Assembly: GCA_964579295.1 (NCBI GenBank) | Contig: CAZOGK010000011.1 | Coordinates: 1 to 64,000, forward strand | Length of the DNA stretch: 64,000 bases | Origin: JAAYYY01 sp964579295 | Lineage (GTDB): Bacteria; Chloroflexota; Anaerolineae; Promineifilales; Promineifilaceae | Reading direction: 5' to 3' | Shown here: piece by piece, positions 23,153 to 31,295 of the stretch | How the letters are laid out: the number at the start of each line of letters is the position of its first letter | Numbering within the stretch: position 1 is the stretch's first letter | The notes under the pieces: model-generated | What the model was told of the DNA's origin: nothing | Databases searched by the model: none | The model's input: only the letters and a program-made list of their open reading frames with translations | Position numbers and translations under genes: made by a program

Positions 23153-24529
23153 TTAGCGACCGCGGCCGCCAATGCCGAAGATCGAGGGTGGGAGCATAAT
23201 GCCCGCAGCCTGGATCTTGTGCATGAACTTCGGCCGGAGACCTGTCGGGCGCAGGCGTCCAATTACCTTGCCATCTTCGATGCTGGTCTGCTCAAAGCGG
23301 AAGATCTCCGACATCGTAATGACATCGCCTTCCATACCCTGAATCTCGCTGACGGAGACCACCTTGCGGCTGCCGTCGCGCAGGCGCTCGGTATGCACCA
23401 CCACGTCTATGGCCGCCGCAATCTGCTCGCGGACGGCGCGATGCGGCAGGTCCATGCCGGCCATGAGCACCATCGTCTCCAGACGGGCCAGCATGTCGCG
23501 CGGGCTGTTGGCGTGCGCTGTCGTCAGGCTGCCGTCGTGACCGGTGTTCATCGCCTGCAGCATGTCCAGGGCTTCCCCGCCGCGGACCTCGCCGACGACA
23601 ATGCGGTCGGGACGCATACGCAGGCTATTAATTACCAGATCGCGAATCGTCACCTCGCCGCGCCCTTCCACGTTCTGCGGGCGGGACTCCAGCGTGACCA
23701 CGTGCTCCTGCCGCAGCTGCAGCTCAGCCGCGTTCTCAATGGTGACAATGCGCTCGCCGTCCGGGATGAAGTTAGACAGGATGTTGAGCAGGGTCGTCTT
23801 ACCAGAACCGGTGCCGCCGGAGACGACCACGTTGAGCCGGGCCACAATACAGGCCCGCAGAAACTCGACGGCTTCACGCGTGATCGAGCCAAACTCGACC
23901 AGGTTGTCAATGGTCAGCGGAATCTTGGCAAAGAGACGGATAGTCAGGGTCGGCCCGTTAATCGAAATGGGCGGGATGACGGCGTTCACACGCGAGCCAT
24001 CCGGGAGACGGGCATCGACCATTGGCGAACCTTCGTCGATACGGCGTCCCAGCGGGGCGACGATGCGGTCGATGATGCGCATGACGTGGTCGTCGTCCTC
24101 GAAGATCGTGTTCACCCGCTGGATCTTGCCGTTCTGCTCGATGTAGACCTGTTTCGGCCCGTTTACCATGATTTCCGTAATGCCGTCTATAGCCAGGTAT
24201 TTTTCCAGCGGCCCATAGCCCAGAATCTCGGCGACGATCTGCTCGAAGAGCGCCCGCTTCTCATTGCGGCTGAGGACGATCTGCTCGTCCGCCAGCATCG
24301 TCTCAAACATCTCCTGGATAGTGCCGCGCACTTCCGCCGTTTGCCGGATGTCGATGCTCGGGTCCAGCTCAGAGATCAGCTTCTGCTGGACGCGGTTTTT
24401 CAGATCGACAAAAGCATCGCGCGAGCCGGTAGCCGGCGATGTGCGCTTCACCCGCAGCTCTTGCAGCTTCGATACGCGCTCATCGCCGGTTGGCTCCTGG
24501 CTGCGTTCGATACGTTTCAATAAAGACAT
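23153..24529 (-). CDS. cpaF: Tad/Flp pilus assembly ATPase CpaF (TadA)
   Basis: This 458-residue secretion ATPase powers assembly of the Flp pilus at the cytoplasmic side of the membrane. An N-terminal helical domain (about 1-150) is followed by the RecA-like core. This has Walker A VSGGTGSGKTTLLN, the Asp/His boxes in IVTIENAAELQL and Walker B RPDRIVVGEVRGGEALDMLQ, then HDGSLTTAHANSPRDML. The length is normal. It lies between cpaE (21 bp upstream) and tadB (12 bp downstream). Confidence 0.95.
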   Translation of the reverse strand: MSLLKRIERSQEPTGDERVSKLQELRVKRTSPATGSRDAFVDLKNRVQQKLISELDPSIDIRQTAEVRGTIQEMFETMLADEQIVLSRNEKRALFEQIVAEILGYGPLEKYLAIDGITEIMVNGPKQVYIEQNGKIQRVNTIFEDDDHVMRIIDRIVAPLGRRIDEGSPMVDARLPDGSRVNAVIPPISINGPTLTIRLFAKIPLTIDNLVEFGSITREAVEFLRACIVARLNVVVSGGTGSGKTTLLNILSNFIPDGERIVTIENAAELQLRQEHVVTLESRPQNVEGRGEVTIRDLVINSLRMRPDRIVVGEVRGGEALDMLQAMNTGHDGSLTTAHANSPRDMLARLETMVLMAGMDLPHRAVREQIAAAIDVVVHTERLRDGSRKVVSVSEIQGMEGDVITMSEIFRFEQTSIEDGKVIGRLRPTGLRPKFMHKIQAAGIMLPPSIFGIGGRGR

Positions 24530-24550
24530 GGTTCCCTCTCCTACCCCGCG

Positions 24551-25837
24551 TTAGCCCATTACCTGCGATGAACGGCCAAACAGTCGCTTCCAGACGGGAA
24601 CGCCGCTGGAACCCTCGCTCGACGAAGCGCGTTCCAGCGCGCGCTCGCTGGCGAAGAGATCCAGGGTCACGCGCGCCAGATTGGTTAGCGCTACCGCCAC
24701 CGGGCGACGCCGGTGGCGCCCGCTGACCAGCGGCTTCCCTTCGTCAATCGCGCGGCTCACCGCCTCGTCGTCAACCGGAAGCGTGGCGATGACCGGGCGC
24801 TTCAGCGTATTGGCAATATCCTCGACGGAGATGCCCCGCCGCTCGGAGGTGCGGTTCACCAGCAGCACCACCTTGTCGCGGCTGTAGGCCAGTGTCTCCG
24901 CCAGGTCAAAGAAGCGGCTGGCGTTCTTCAGAGCCGGCAGGCTCTGCTGCGTCACGAGGAAGATCCGGTCCGAGGCGTCCAGCATACTCAGGGCCACGTC
25001 GTTGAGGCTGGAGCTGGTGTCGATGATGATGTAATCGTAATAGCCGCGCATATGGTCGAGTAGCTTCTTGACGCTTGCCTCGCTGACCAGATCGGCCATT
25101 TCCGGCCGCGGGGGCGCCATCAGCACGTTCAGCCCCGACTCGTGGCGAACCGTGACGCTGCTGACCAGGTCCTGCTCCAGCTCGTCCATGCGATCGATGA
25201 GGTCAATGATAGTCGTCGAGGGGCGAATGTTGAGCATCACGGCTACGTCGCCGAACTGAAAGCTGCCGTCGAGCAGCAGCGTGTTCTGGCCCTCTTCGGC
25301 CAGGGCAACAGCCAGATTAACGGCGATGGTCGTGGAGCCGATGCCGCCTTTCGGGCTGTACACAGTGATGATGTTGGCTTCGCGCTTGCTTACCGTGTCC
25401 GCCGTCTGGACGCTGGCCGCGCCGCCGCGCTGCCGCGCCGGCGTATATTCTACGTGCGCCGGCCGCATCTGGTGGACGCGCCGGATGGCGGCAATCAGCT
25501 CGTCGCCAGAGAACGGCTTCATCAGGAAGTCGCGGGCGCCGGCCAGCATGGCCCGGCGCAGGTAGTCGGCCTCGCTCTGCACCGACATAATGACAATCTG
25601 CGCCGATGGCACGCTCTGCATAATGGCCTGACTGGCGGAGATGCCGTCGAGACCAGGCATATTGATATCCATGAGGATAATGTCTGGCAGATGCTCCTTT
25701 GCCAGCTCTACTGCCTGCTCCCCGCTCGCCGCCTGGGCAATGACCTCTACGTCCGACTCGAACTGGAGCAGCTTGCGCACGTTCTCCCGGGTCTCGGGCA
25801 GGTCGTCGACAATCAACACACGAATCTTGTCTGTCAT
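24551..25837 (-). CDS. cpaE: CpaE/TadZ-like pilus localisation protein: receiver + MinD/ParA-like ATPase
   Basis: This 428-residue fusion has a complete receiver (residues 1-125), with acidic residues in IVDD, phosphoacceptor D57 in ILMDINMPGLDG and lysine in LMKPF. It is followed by a MinD-like P-loop ATPase (about 150-400) with the deviant Walker A SPKGGIGSTTIAVNLA and a Walker B-like strand YDYIIIDTSSSLND. TadZ/CpaE proteins recruit the pilus machine to a cell site. Many have a degenerate receiver, but here the phosphorylation residues are kept, so pilus placement could be under phosphorelay control. The ATG at 25837 has GGAG 5 nt upstream. It is the first gene of the Tad operon. Confidence 0.9.
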   Translation of the reverse strand: MTDKIRVLIVDDLPETRENVRKLLQFESDVEVIAQAASGEQAVELAKEHLPDIILMDINMPGLDGISASQAIMQSVPSAQIVIMSVQSEADYLRRAMLAGARDFLMKPFSGDELIAAIRRVHQMRPAHVEYTPARQRGGAASVQTADTVSKREANIITVYSPKGGIGSTTIAVNLAVALAEEGQNTLLLDGSFQFGDVAVMLNIRPSTTIIDLIDRMDELEQDLVSSVTVRHESGLNVLMAPPRPEMADLVSEASVKKLLDHMRGYYDYIIIDTSSSLNDVALSMLDASDRIFLVTQQSLPALKNASRFFDLAETLAYSRDKVVLLVNRTSERRGISVEDIANTLKRPVIATLPVDDEAVSRAIDEGKPLVSGRHRRRPVAVALTNLARVTLDLFASERALERASSSEGSSGVPVWKRLFGRSSQVMG

Positions 25838-25923
25838 TTGCACTCCGGCGGGAAATGGAGGATTCGACCAAATAGCCCAGTGGCGACCCTCCACATTGCT
25901 ACCCTGAACAGTTAATCTAGTTA

Positions 25924-25932
25924 AATATAGCA
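25924..25932 (-). promoter_or_regulatory. Extended -10 element upstream of the Tad operon
   Basis: The minus strand reads TGCTATATT, an extended -10 box about 85 nt before the cpaE start. The AT-rich surroundings support a promoter, but the -35 (TTGAGC at 19 bp) is weak. Confidence 0.4.
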
Positions 25933-25985
25933 GTTATTGTCAGAAATTGCTCAAACACAGGACTCTTTTCCCCCCACCCTTCTCT

Positions 25986-26021
25986 GAAAAACAAGGAGCC
26001 CTATCCGGGGATAGGGCTCCT
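25986..26021 (-). terminator. Intrinsic terminator after the Flp pilin gene
   Basis: The arms 25994-26006 and 26009-26021 (AGGAGCCCTATCC and its complement) form a very stable hairpin. On the minus strand it is followed by TTGTTTTTC. It lies 30 bp after the pilin stop and insulates the highly expressed pilin from cpaE. Confidence 0.85.
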
Positions 26022-26050
26022 ACCTCAATTGTTGACGAAGAATGGACCGA

Positions 26051-26206
26051 CTACGGAACGCCCATGGCGTTGGTAATCCGGCTGAACACGTTGCCGATCT
26101 GCGGGCCGAGCAGGGTCAGGATGGCGATGACGACAATGGCGACCAGCACCAGAATGAGTGCATACTCTACCAGACCCTGGCCTTCTTCACGCTGTAAGAA
26201 CAACAT
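26051..26206 (-). CDS. flp: Flp/Fap-type pilin subunit
   Basis: This 51-residue class IVb prepilin is the subunit of the Tad pilus. The translation is a short leader MLFLQREEGQG, then LVEYALILVLVAIVVIAIL, then TLLGPQIGNVFSRITNAMGVP. The G/xxxxEY signature (EYALI after the glycine) marks the prepilin peptidase cleavage site and the hydrophobic assembly helix. AAGGAGG lies 9 nt upstream of the ATG. It has its own promoter and terminator between the DegS gene and the Tad operon, which suits a high dose of pilin. No prepilin peptidase is in the window. Confidence 0.92.
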   Translation of the reverse strand: MLFLQREEGQGLVEYALILVLVAIVVIAILTLLGPQIGNVFSRITNAMGVP

Positions 26207-26268
26207 TGGATAAAACCTCCTTAAATGATGTGACTGTAAACTGGCAGTGAACTACCCTATCCACCCAT

Positions 26269-26297
26269 AGATTAATCAACTCCCAACCCAATCGCAA
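26269..26297 (-). promoter_or_regulatory. Promoter of flp
   Basis: On the minus strand TTGCGA (26297-26292) and TAATCT (26274-26269) are 17 bp apart, about 60 nt before the pilin ATG. This is a moderate match. Confidence 0.45.
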
Positions 26298-26326
26298 TAG
26301 GATTACGGTCACAGAGGGTGACACAA

Positions 26327-27403
26327 TTACAGGCTGGCGCCGCCCTCAAACTGCACGGGGATGCGAAACTCCGCCCGCGTCCCCTGCCCCATCCGGCTGC
26401 GGATATTAAACTCGCCGCCGAGCATCCTGATGCGCTCGCGAATGCTGGAAAGGCCAATGGTGCGGACGCCGCCGGTGACGTTTATCACTTCGTCCACGTT
26501 GAAGCCGCTGCCATTATCCTCGACAACGGCCGCCACTTCTTCCGGGCCGAGGTCCAGCATTACCTGGATCTGGGTGGCCTGCGCGTGGCGCCGCGCATTG
26601 TTGAGCAGCTCCTGCACCGCACGGAAGACGGTAATCTCCACATGCTCTTCCAGCCGCCGCTCGGTTCCCGTGACGGCGATAGAAATCTGCCGCTCCTCTT
26701 TGTCCTGCAGTGTCTCCACGTAGCGCCGCAAGGTCGGCGCCACGCCCAGGTCGTCCAGCATCATCGGCCGCAGGTCAAAGATGAAATCCTTCACCGTGCC
26801 GAAGGTATTGGCCGCAGACGACTTGAGCGCGTTGAGCTCGCCGCGCGCCCTTTCAGGATTGGCGTCAAATTGGCGCAGGCAAATCTCGGCCTGCAGAATG
26901 AAGTTGCTCAGCGACGAGGCCGGCCCATCGTGCATGCGGCGCACCAGGCTCTGCCGCGCCGCTTCTTCAATCTGGATGATCCGGATGACCGTAGACGGAT
27001 CCTCGGCTGTAGAACCCTTCGGTCTCGATTCCGGCAATGCTTCCAAGCCATCCGTCAGCTCCACAATGCGCCGCTGCAGTTCAGCCAGCCGCTCCAGATT
27101 GCGCTGGTCGCTCTGCAGCTTCTCCAGCTGGCCGCGCATCGTGTAGAGCCGCTGCTGCGTATCATGCATGTCCTCATACCCCTCACGGATGTCCTCACGC
27201 GGCACCGTGTCGAAGTTCAGCTGCAGCTGCCGTATGTGATTGGCTGCCTGGCTGTTGCGCTGGGCCAGGCGCTCGACTTCAGCCGCACTCTGCTTGATGA
27301 GGATGTCGATTTCCTTTAGCTCGCGCTGCGTCTTCTCGTACTCGTGGTAGAGATCGTCGACAAAGGCGCGAAATTCACGGATGTCGCTGCTCGTCTGTAC
27401 CAT
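26327..27403 (-). CDS. DegS-type cytoplasmic sensor histidine kinase
   Basis: This 358-residue HisKA_3 kinase has no membrane segment. Residues about 15-125 are charged and heptad-like, a coiled-coil sensor region as in DegS. The dimerisation/phosphoacceptor helix has H158 in RRMHDGPASSLSNFILQAEI. The HATPase domain shows the N box in VQELLNNARRHAQAT, the G1 box VVEDNGSGF and the G2 box GLSSIRERIRMLGG. The start is the ATG at 27403 (MVQTSSDIRE), placed 13 bp after the response-regulator gene; a longer frame to 27496 overlaps that gene. It should phosphorylate the DegU-like regulator, and is placed directly before the pilin and Tad genes. Confidence 0.9.
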   Translation of the reverse strand: MVQTSSDIREFRAFVDDLYHEYEKTQRELKEIDILIKQSAAEVERLAQRNSQAANHIRQLQLNFDTVPREDIREGYEDMHDTQQRLYTMRGQLEKLQSDQRNLERLAELQRRIVELTDGLEALPESRPKGSTAEDPSTVIRIIQIEEAARQSLVRRMHDGPASSLSNFILQAEICLRQFDANPERARGELNALKSSAANTFGTVKDFIFDLRPMMLDDLGVAPTLRRYVETLQDKEERQISIAVTGTERRLEEHVEITVFRAVQELLNNARRHAQATQIQVMLDLGPEEVAAVVEDNGSGFNVDEVINVTGGVRTIGLSSIRERIRMLGGEFNIRSRMGQGTRAEFRIPVQFEGGASL

Positions 27404-27416
27404 ACTACGCTCTGCC

Positions 27417-28115
27417 CTACTCTTCGTTGCGCATCTCGTCGAGCCGCACCCAGCCGCGGCTGAGCGCATAGACAGCCGCCTGCGTCCGGTCGTCAACGCC
27501 GAGCTTGCGCAAAATGGAGGTCATATGATTCTTTACCGTCTGATGGCTGATCCCCAGCTTGAAGGCGATTTCCTTATTGCTCATACCGCGCGTGACATGC
27601 TCCAGAATCTCCATCTCGCGCGGGGAGAGCGGCGAGAGGTATTCTTCCATGTCGGAAGCCAGGCCGCCGGCCAGGTTGCCCACCTTCTGCTCAATCCACT
27701 CGACAACCTCAGGATAGGTCATGACGCGGTCGCCGACCACGTAGCGCCCTTCAAATACCTGCTCGATAGTCGTAATCAGCGCTTCCGGGGTAATGTCCTT
27801 GGGGCAATAGGCGGAGGCCCCGGCGCCCAGCGCGTGGAAGACCTGCTCCGTGTCGTCATAGCCGGTAATCATGACGAACTTGACGTTCGGCTGCTGCGCC
27901 TTGATTTGCCGCGTCACCTGCAGCCCATTGAGCGTCGGCAAATTGATGTCCATCAGCATGACGTCGGGTGTCAGCTCCTGCGCCAGGCGAATGGCTTCTT
28001 CACCATCTGCTGCCTCGCCCACTACCTGCATGTCGGTCTCGATCTCTAAGACATCACGCAGCCCCTGGCGGAAGACAGGATGGTCGTCCACGATTATCAA
28101 GCGGATATCAGACAC
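27417..28115 (-). CDS. DegU-like NarL/FixJ response regulator
   Basis: This 232-residue regulator has a receiver with VDDHPVFRQ, phosphoacceptor D56 in LMDINLPTLNG and lysine in AYCPKDI. The LuxR-type HTH spans about residues 165-225 (LSPREMEILEHVTRGMSNKEIA, then HQTVKNHMTSILRKLGVDDR). The receiver-HTH linker, about 50 residues, is longer than in the regulators at 10-12 kb. The start is GTG at 28115 because GGAGG lies 5 nt upstream; the frame open to 28316 has no ribosome-binding site and crosses the promoter. It forms an operon with the DegS-like kinase and probably controls the adjacent pilus genes, though this is inference from position. Confidence 0.92.
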   Translation of the reverse strand: MSDIRLIIVDDHPVFRQGLRDVLEIETDMQVVGEAADGEEAIRLAQELTPDVMLMDINLPTLNGLQVTRQIKAQQPNVKFVMITGYDDTEQVFHALGAGASAYCPKDITPEALITTIEQVFEGRYVVGDRVMTYPEVVEWIEQKVGNLAGGLASDMEEYLSPLSPREMEILEHVTRGMSNKEIAFKLGISHQTVKNHMTSILRKLGVDDRTQAAVYALSRGWVRLDEMRNEE

Positions 28116-28172
28116 GGGGACCTCCTCTGGTTGTTCCTCGGTGTGGCACGACACGACCTCCGGATGGCAGGC

Positions 28173-28202
28173 AGTATACCACGAAAAAGAAGCACGCAAC
28201 AA
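28173..28202 (-). promoter_or_regulatory. Promoter of the DegU/DegS-like operon
   Basis: On the minus strand TTGTTG (28202-28197) lies 18 bp from TATACT (28178-28173), and TGG before the -10 adds an extended -10. The predicted start is about 50 nt before the GTG at 28115. Confidence 0.6.
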
Positions 28203-28236
28203 ACCAGGAGCCGGTGCCCCGCAGCCCGGCTGCACG

Positions 28237-29739
28237 TCACGGGTCGCCGGCGGGCAGCCGATAGACGGCCATGTTATTGACCCCTTGGGCCCGCGTCCAT
28301 TCATACCCTGTCTCATAGCGCAGCTCAGCGCCGGCCGCGTCGGTAATCAGCTCGTAAGGCCAGCCCGGCGCAGTGACGAGGTAGGCCGCACCGCGCTGGC
28401 GAATATAGTCGGCGACAGCGCTCTCGTCGGCGATGAACGGGATAATTTCCGGCGAAACGAGGCCCGCCAGGTCGAGCAGCGGGCGCTCGCTGAAGTAGCC
28501 AAGCGCGCCAATGTCGTGCGCGGCAACCAGCGCGTCCGGGGGCGTGTTGTCGCGCAGCCAGCCGGCCGTCGCCACCATTTCCCCCTCGATAAAAGCAACG
28601 TCGGTGGCATAGGCCTGGCCGCCGAGAAAAAGGAAAAGCAGCAGGATCAGGCCATAGCTGCTCCCGGCGACCCGCCGCGCCAGGCGCCGCCGCGGCGCGG
28701 CGTCCAGCAGCAGCGTCCACCCCCGCAGCCCGAAGACAATCCAGACCGGCACGATGGGCAGCAGATAACGCCCGTGCTGGTAGGTAACGGGCAGCCGCCA
28801 GGCATAGGCCGCGACGTGGGCGGCAGCCCAGAGCAGCGGCAACAGCCAGAGCAGCCGTCGCTGCCGGCCGTCACTGCGCGCCGCCTGGAAGCCGGCCCAG
28901 AGCAGCCCTGGCAGCAGCAGCAGGCGCCCCCCGCCGATGCCGCGCCAGCCTGTCTCCGGGCCGCCGGCACTGAGGTAAAAGAGGCGCAGCCCGCGCTGCC
29001 ACAGCGGCTCGGCCAACAGCGCGCCATATTCCGCCTGTTTGGCATAGAGCGTGTTCGGCCACCACTGCCCGCTGAGGCGGACGTTGAGCGCGAAGTAGGG
29101 CAGCAACGGCAGCAGCGCCAGCAGCAGCAACGCCAGCAGCGGCCGCCAGGCGCGCTGGCTGGCCAGGCCGGCTGCCAGCAAAATGAGTAGGAGAACACCT
29201 TCGGGCCGCACCAGGATCAGCGCGCCCGCGCCCACGCCCAACCAGGGCGCTCGCCGCGGGCCCGCCCGCACGTAGTGGGCGCAGAGAGTCAGTCCCAGCG
29301 CGGCAAAGAGCAGCGTCTCCATGCCGCTGCCCGCCGCCCAGACCAGCGGCCAGGAGAGCGCCGTGGCGAGCCCGGGCAGCCACAGCTTGCCGGCCGTGGG
29401 CCAGAGCGCCTGCCAGAGGGAGATAGCCGCCCAGCTCAGCCAGACGAGAAGGGCTATTCCCAGCAGGTAGGTCCAGGCCAGCGGCGGCAGTGACAGGAGA
29501 TAGGCAGGAACCAGAAGCAGTGTCCAGAGCGGGCTGGTCGAGCCGGCGCTGGGCGTACCCGGCACGAAGGCCCACTCGCCGTGGGCGGCCAGGTTACGCG
29601 CGTAGGTCTGGTGAATCCAGCCATCGTCGAGCGGGAAGCCGGGGCCGCCACTCGCCGCCGCGAGAGCGAGGAAGAGCGCCGTGGCTAACAGAGCCGCCAG
29701 CGCCGCCAGCCAGTGGGCGCGCGTCACCCTGCCGGTCAT
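28237..29739 (-). CDS. Polytopic membrane glycosyltransferase, GT-C (GT39/ArnT-like)
   Basis: This 500-residue protein has about 11 membrane segments. After the first helix comes PLDDGWIHQTYARNLAAHG, the external loop with acidic residues expected of GT-C enzymes that use a polyprenyl-phosphate sugar, followed by PSAGSTSPLWTLLL. A soluble C-terminal part (about 400-500) includes LVAAHDIGALGYFSERPLLD and LVSPEIIPF. Function: probably transfers a sugar from polyprenyl phosphate to an exported acceptor. The ATG at 29739 overlaps the TGA of the upstream gene (ATGA). The open frame extending to 30468 is out of context with that gene and was rejected. Confidence 0.7.
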   Translation of the reverse strand: MTGRVTRAHWLAALAALLATALFLALAAASGGPGFPLDDGWIHQTYARNLAAHGEWAFVPGTPSAGSTSPLWTLLLVPAYLLSLPPLAWTYLLGIALLVWLSWAAISLWQALWPTAGKLWLPGLATALSWPLVWAAGSGMETLLFAALGLTLCAHYVRAGPRRAPWLGVGAGALILVRPEGVLLLILLAAGLASQRAWRPLLALLLLALLPLLPYFALNVRLSGQWWPNTLYAKQAEYGALLAEPLWQRGLRLFYLSAGGPETGWRGIGGGRLLLLPGLLWAGFQAARSDGRQRRLLWLLPLLWAAAHVAAYAWRLPVTYQHGRYLLPIVPVWIVFGLRGWTLLLDAAPRRRLARRVAGSSYGLILLLFLFLGGQAYATDVAFIEGEMVATAGWLRDNTPPDALVAAHDIGALGYFSERPLLDLAGLVSPEIIPFIADESAVADYIRQRGAAYLVTAPGWPYELITDAAGAELRYETGYEWTRAQGVNNMAVYRLPAGDP

Positions 29740-31292
29740 GGCTCGGCCATCAGCGCATATAGCGTGTAGCCGTCGCCCAGGTTGGCCGCCGGCTGCACGC
29801 CGGGATAGCTCTCTGCTTGCTCCACCAATTCCCGTGGCCCGTGCGGCACGTCCGGATCGAGCAGAAGGTAGCCGGCGCCATAACGCCGCGCCGCCTCTAT
29901 GAGGACATCCGGGCCCCCGTTCGGAATGGCAATCGCCCGCCGGCCGGTGTGGTAGTGCAGGCCCGGCGGGTCGCCGGTCATGACCACGGCGTCGGCCGGC
30001 AGCTGCGACGCCAGCCGCTGGTAGAGCGCTGCTTCTTCGCGCCGCAGCGGCTGCCCACCGGCCACGGTAAAGGTGACGGCGTAGGCGATGATGAGAAAGC
30101 CCACGGCAAAGAGCGGGCGCGCCTGCCGCGGGCGCCAGGTGCGCCGCCGCGCCGCGACCCAGTCCACACTGGCGCCGATGCCCGCCGGCGCCAGGGCCAT
30201 CGACCAGGGCCAGATGGCCGTCGATGAGTGCAGCAGACTGCCGTGCCGGCCGGGAAAGGTGAAAACCAGCGTCATCACGGTATAGAGCGCCAGCGTGTAA
30301 AGCGTCGCCGGGCGCAAGAAGCGGCGCTGCTCCGGCCGCCGCCAGTGCGCCAGCCAGCCGAGCACCACAAAGATCACAAACGCGGTCAGCCCGGTCACGG
30401 CAATAAAGGTCTGCAGCGCCAGCCATATGGCCGAGAGCTTGGAGCGAACAATATTGCTCCAGCCCCACGCCAGGTAGTGCGCCAGGTCAAAGGAGCGCCC
30501 ATAGGCGAAGACGTCGTTGTACTCGGTAAGAAAGATGGTCTGCGCGCCGACGGTGGAGAAAGCGCTGCCGGTGACGCGGTAGCTGTGCCAGAACCAGGGG
30601 GCCATCGGCAGCAGATAGCCGAGCGCCAGCAGCCCGGCCGCTCGCAGCGCCGCCACCGTGGCCGGCTGCCGCTCGCGCAGCCACCAGAGCCAGACGAGGC
30701 CGGCGACGAACGCCACAAGCAGGCCATCGGCCCGCGCCAGGTGAGACAGCCCTGCGCCGGCGCCGGCCAGCAGCCACAGGCGCCCGTGTCCCTTTTCTTG
30801 CGCCCAGGCCAGGGCCAGCAGAGCGCCGCCGCCCGTCCAGGCAAACAGGGAGAAGGTGCTGGGCTGCACCCAATAGGCCGCATAGTAGCCGCCGGCCGCC
30901 GTAAACAGGGCGGCCGTCCACGCCTGCCAGCGCTCGCGCGCCAGCCGCCAGCTAATGCCATAGGCCAGCAGCGGCAGCAGTCCTGCCAGCAGCCAGAAGG
31001 GGAGCTGCGCCCCGCGGAAGCTGCCGAACAGCGCGTAGCCAGCCGCGGCCAGCAGCGAGGGGAGCGGCATCCAGTAGGTGTGGCTGGGGTTGGGCAGACC
31101 GGCCGGGTCGTCCAGGTATTGCCAGATGATCTCTTCGGTGAATCCCTGCCCCCCGGCCAGCCGCTGCGCGTTGGTCGTGTAGTAGTAGGCGTCGAAATAG
31201 CTTGGATGGTCCAGGCGCAGCATCCAGAAGGCCTGGAAAGCCAGGCCCCAGAGCGCCAGTATCGCCAAGTCCCGCCGCAGCTGCCGTGCCAT
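29736..31292 (-). CDS. Polytopic membrane glycosyltransferase, GT-C (GT39-like)
   Basis: This 518-residue protein has about 11 membrane helices. The first external loop carries LDHPSYFDAYYYTTNAQRLAG and a DDPAGLPNPSHTYWMPLPSL segment, typical of the mannosyltransferase-like family that uses polyprenyl-phosphate donors. The C-terminal soluble domain (about 410-518) includes VVMTGDPPGLHYHTGRRAI and LLLDPDVPHGPRELVEQ. It is cotranscribed with the next two GT-type proteins and the polyprenol-phosphate mannose synthase upstream, so a dolichol-like mannose donor is the likely substrate (inference). Confidence 0.7.
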   Translation of the reverse strand: MARQLRRDLAILALWGLAFQAFWMLRLDHPSYFDAYYYTTNAQRLAGGQGFTEEIIWQYLDDPAGLPNPSHTYWMPLPSLLAAAGYALFGSFRGAQLPFWLLAGLLPLLAYGISWRLARERWQAWTAALFTAAGGYYAAYWVQPSTFSLFAWTGGGALLALAWAQEKGHGRLWLLAGAGAGLSHLARADGLLVAFVAGLVWLWWLRERQPATVAALRAAGLLALGYLLPMAPWFWHSYRVTGSAFSTVGAQTIFLTEYNDVFAYGRSFDLAHYLAWGWSNIVRSKLSAIWLALQTFIAVTGLTAFVIFVVLGWLAHWRRPEQRRFLRPATLYTLALYTVMTLVFTFPGRHGSLLHSSTAIWPWSMALAPAGIGASVDWVAARRRTWRPRQARPLFAVGFLIIAYAVTFTVAGGQPLRREEAALYQRLASQLPADAVVMTGDPPGLHYHTGRRAIAIPNGGPDVLIEAARRYGAGYLLLDPDVPHGPRELVEQAESYPGVQPAANLGDGYTLYALMAEP

Positions 31293-31295
31293 GCC

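Noticed and set aside
25994..26021. Fourth copy of the regulator palindrome (contains CCCTATCC and GGATAGGG)
   Set aside because: The arms are in the opposite order (CCCTA then TAGGG) and form the terminator hairpin of the pilin gene.
29740..30468. Upstream extension of the 500-residue membrane glycosyltransferase to a 743-residue frame
   Set aside because: It runs out of frame through the C-terminal part of the neighbouring glycosyltransferase; the ATG at 29739 overlaps that gene's stop as ATGA, the common coupling in this genome.
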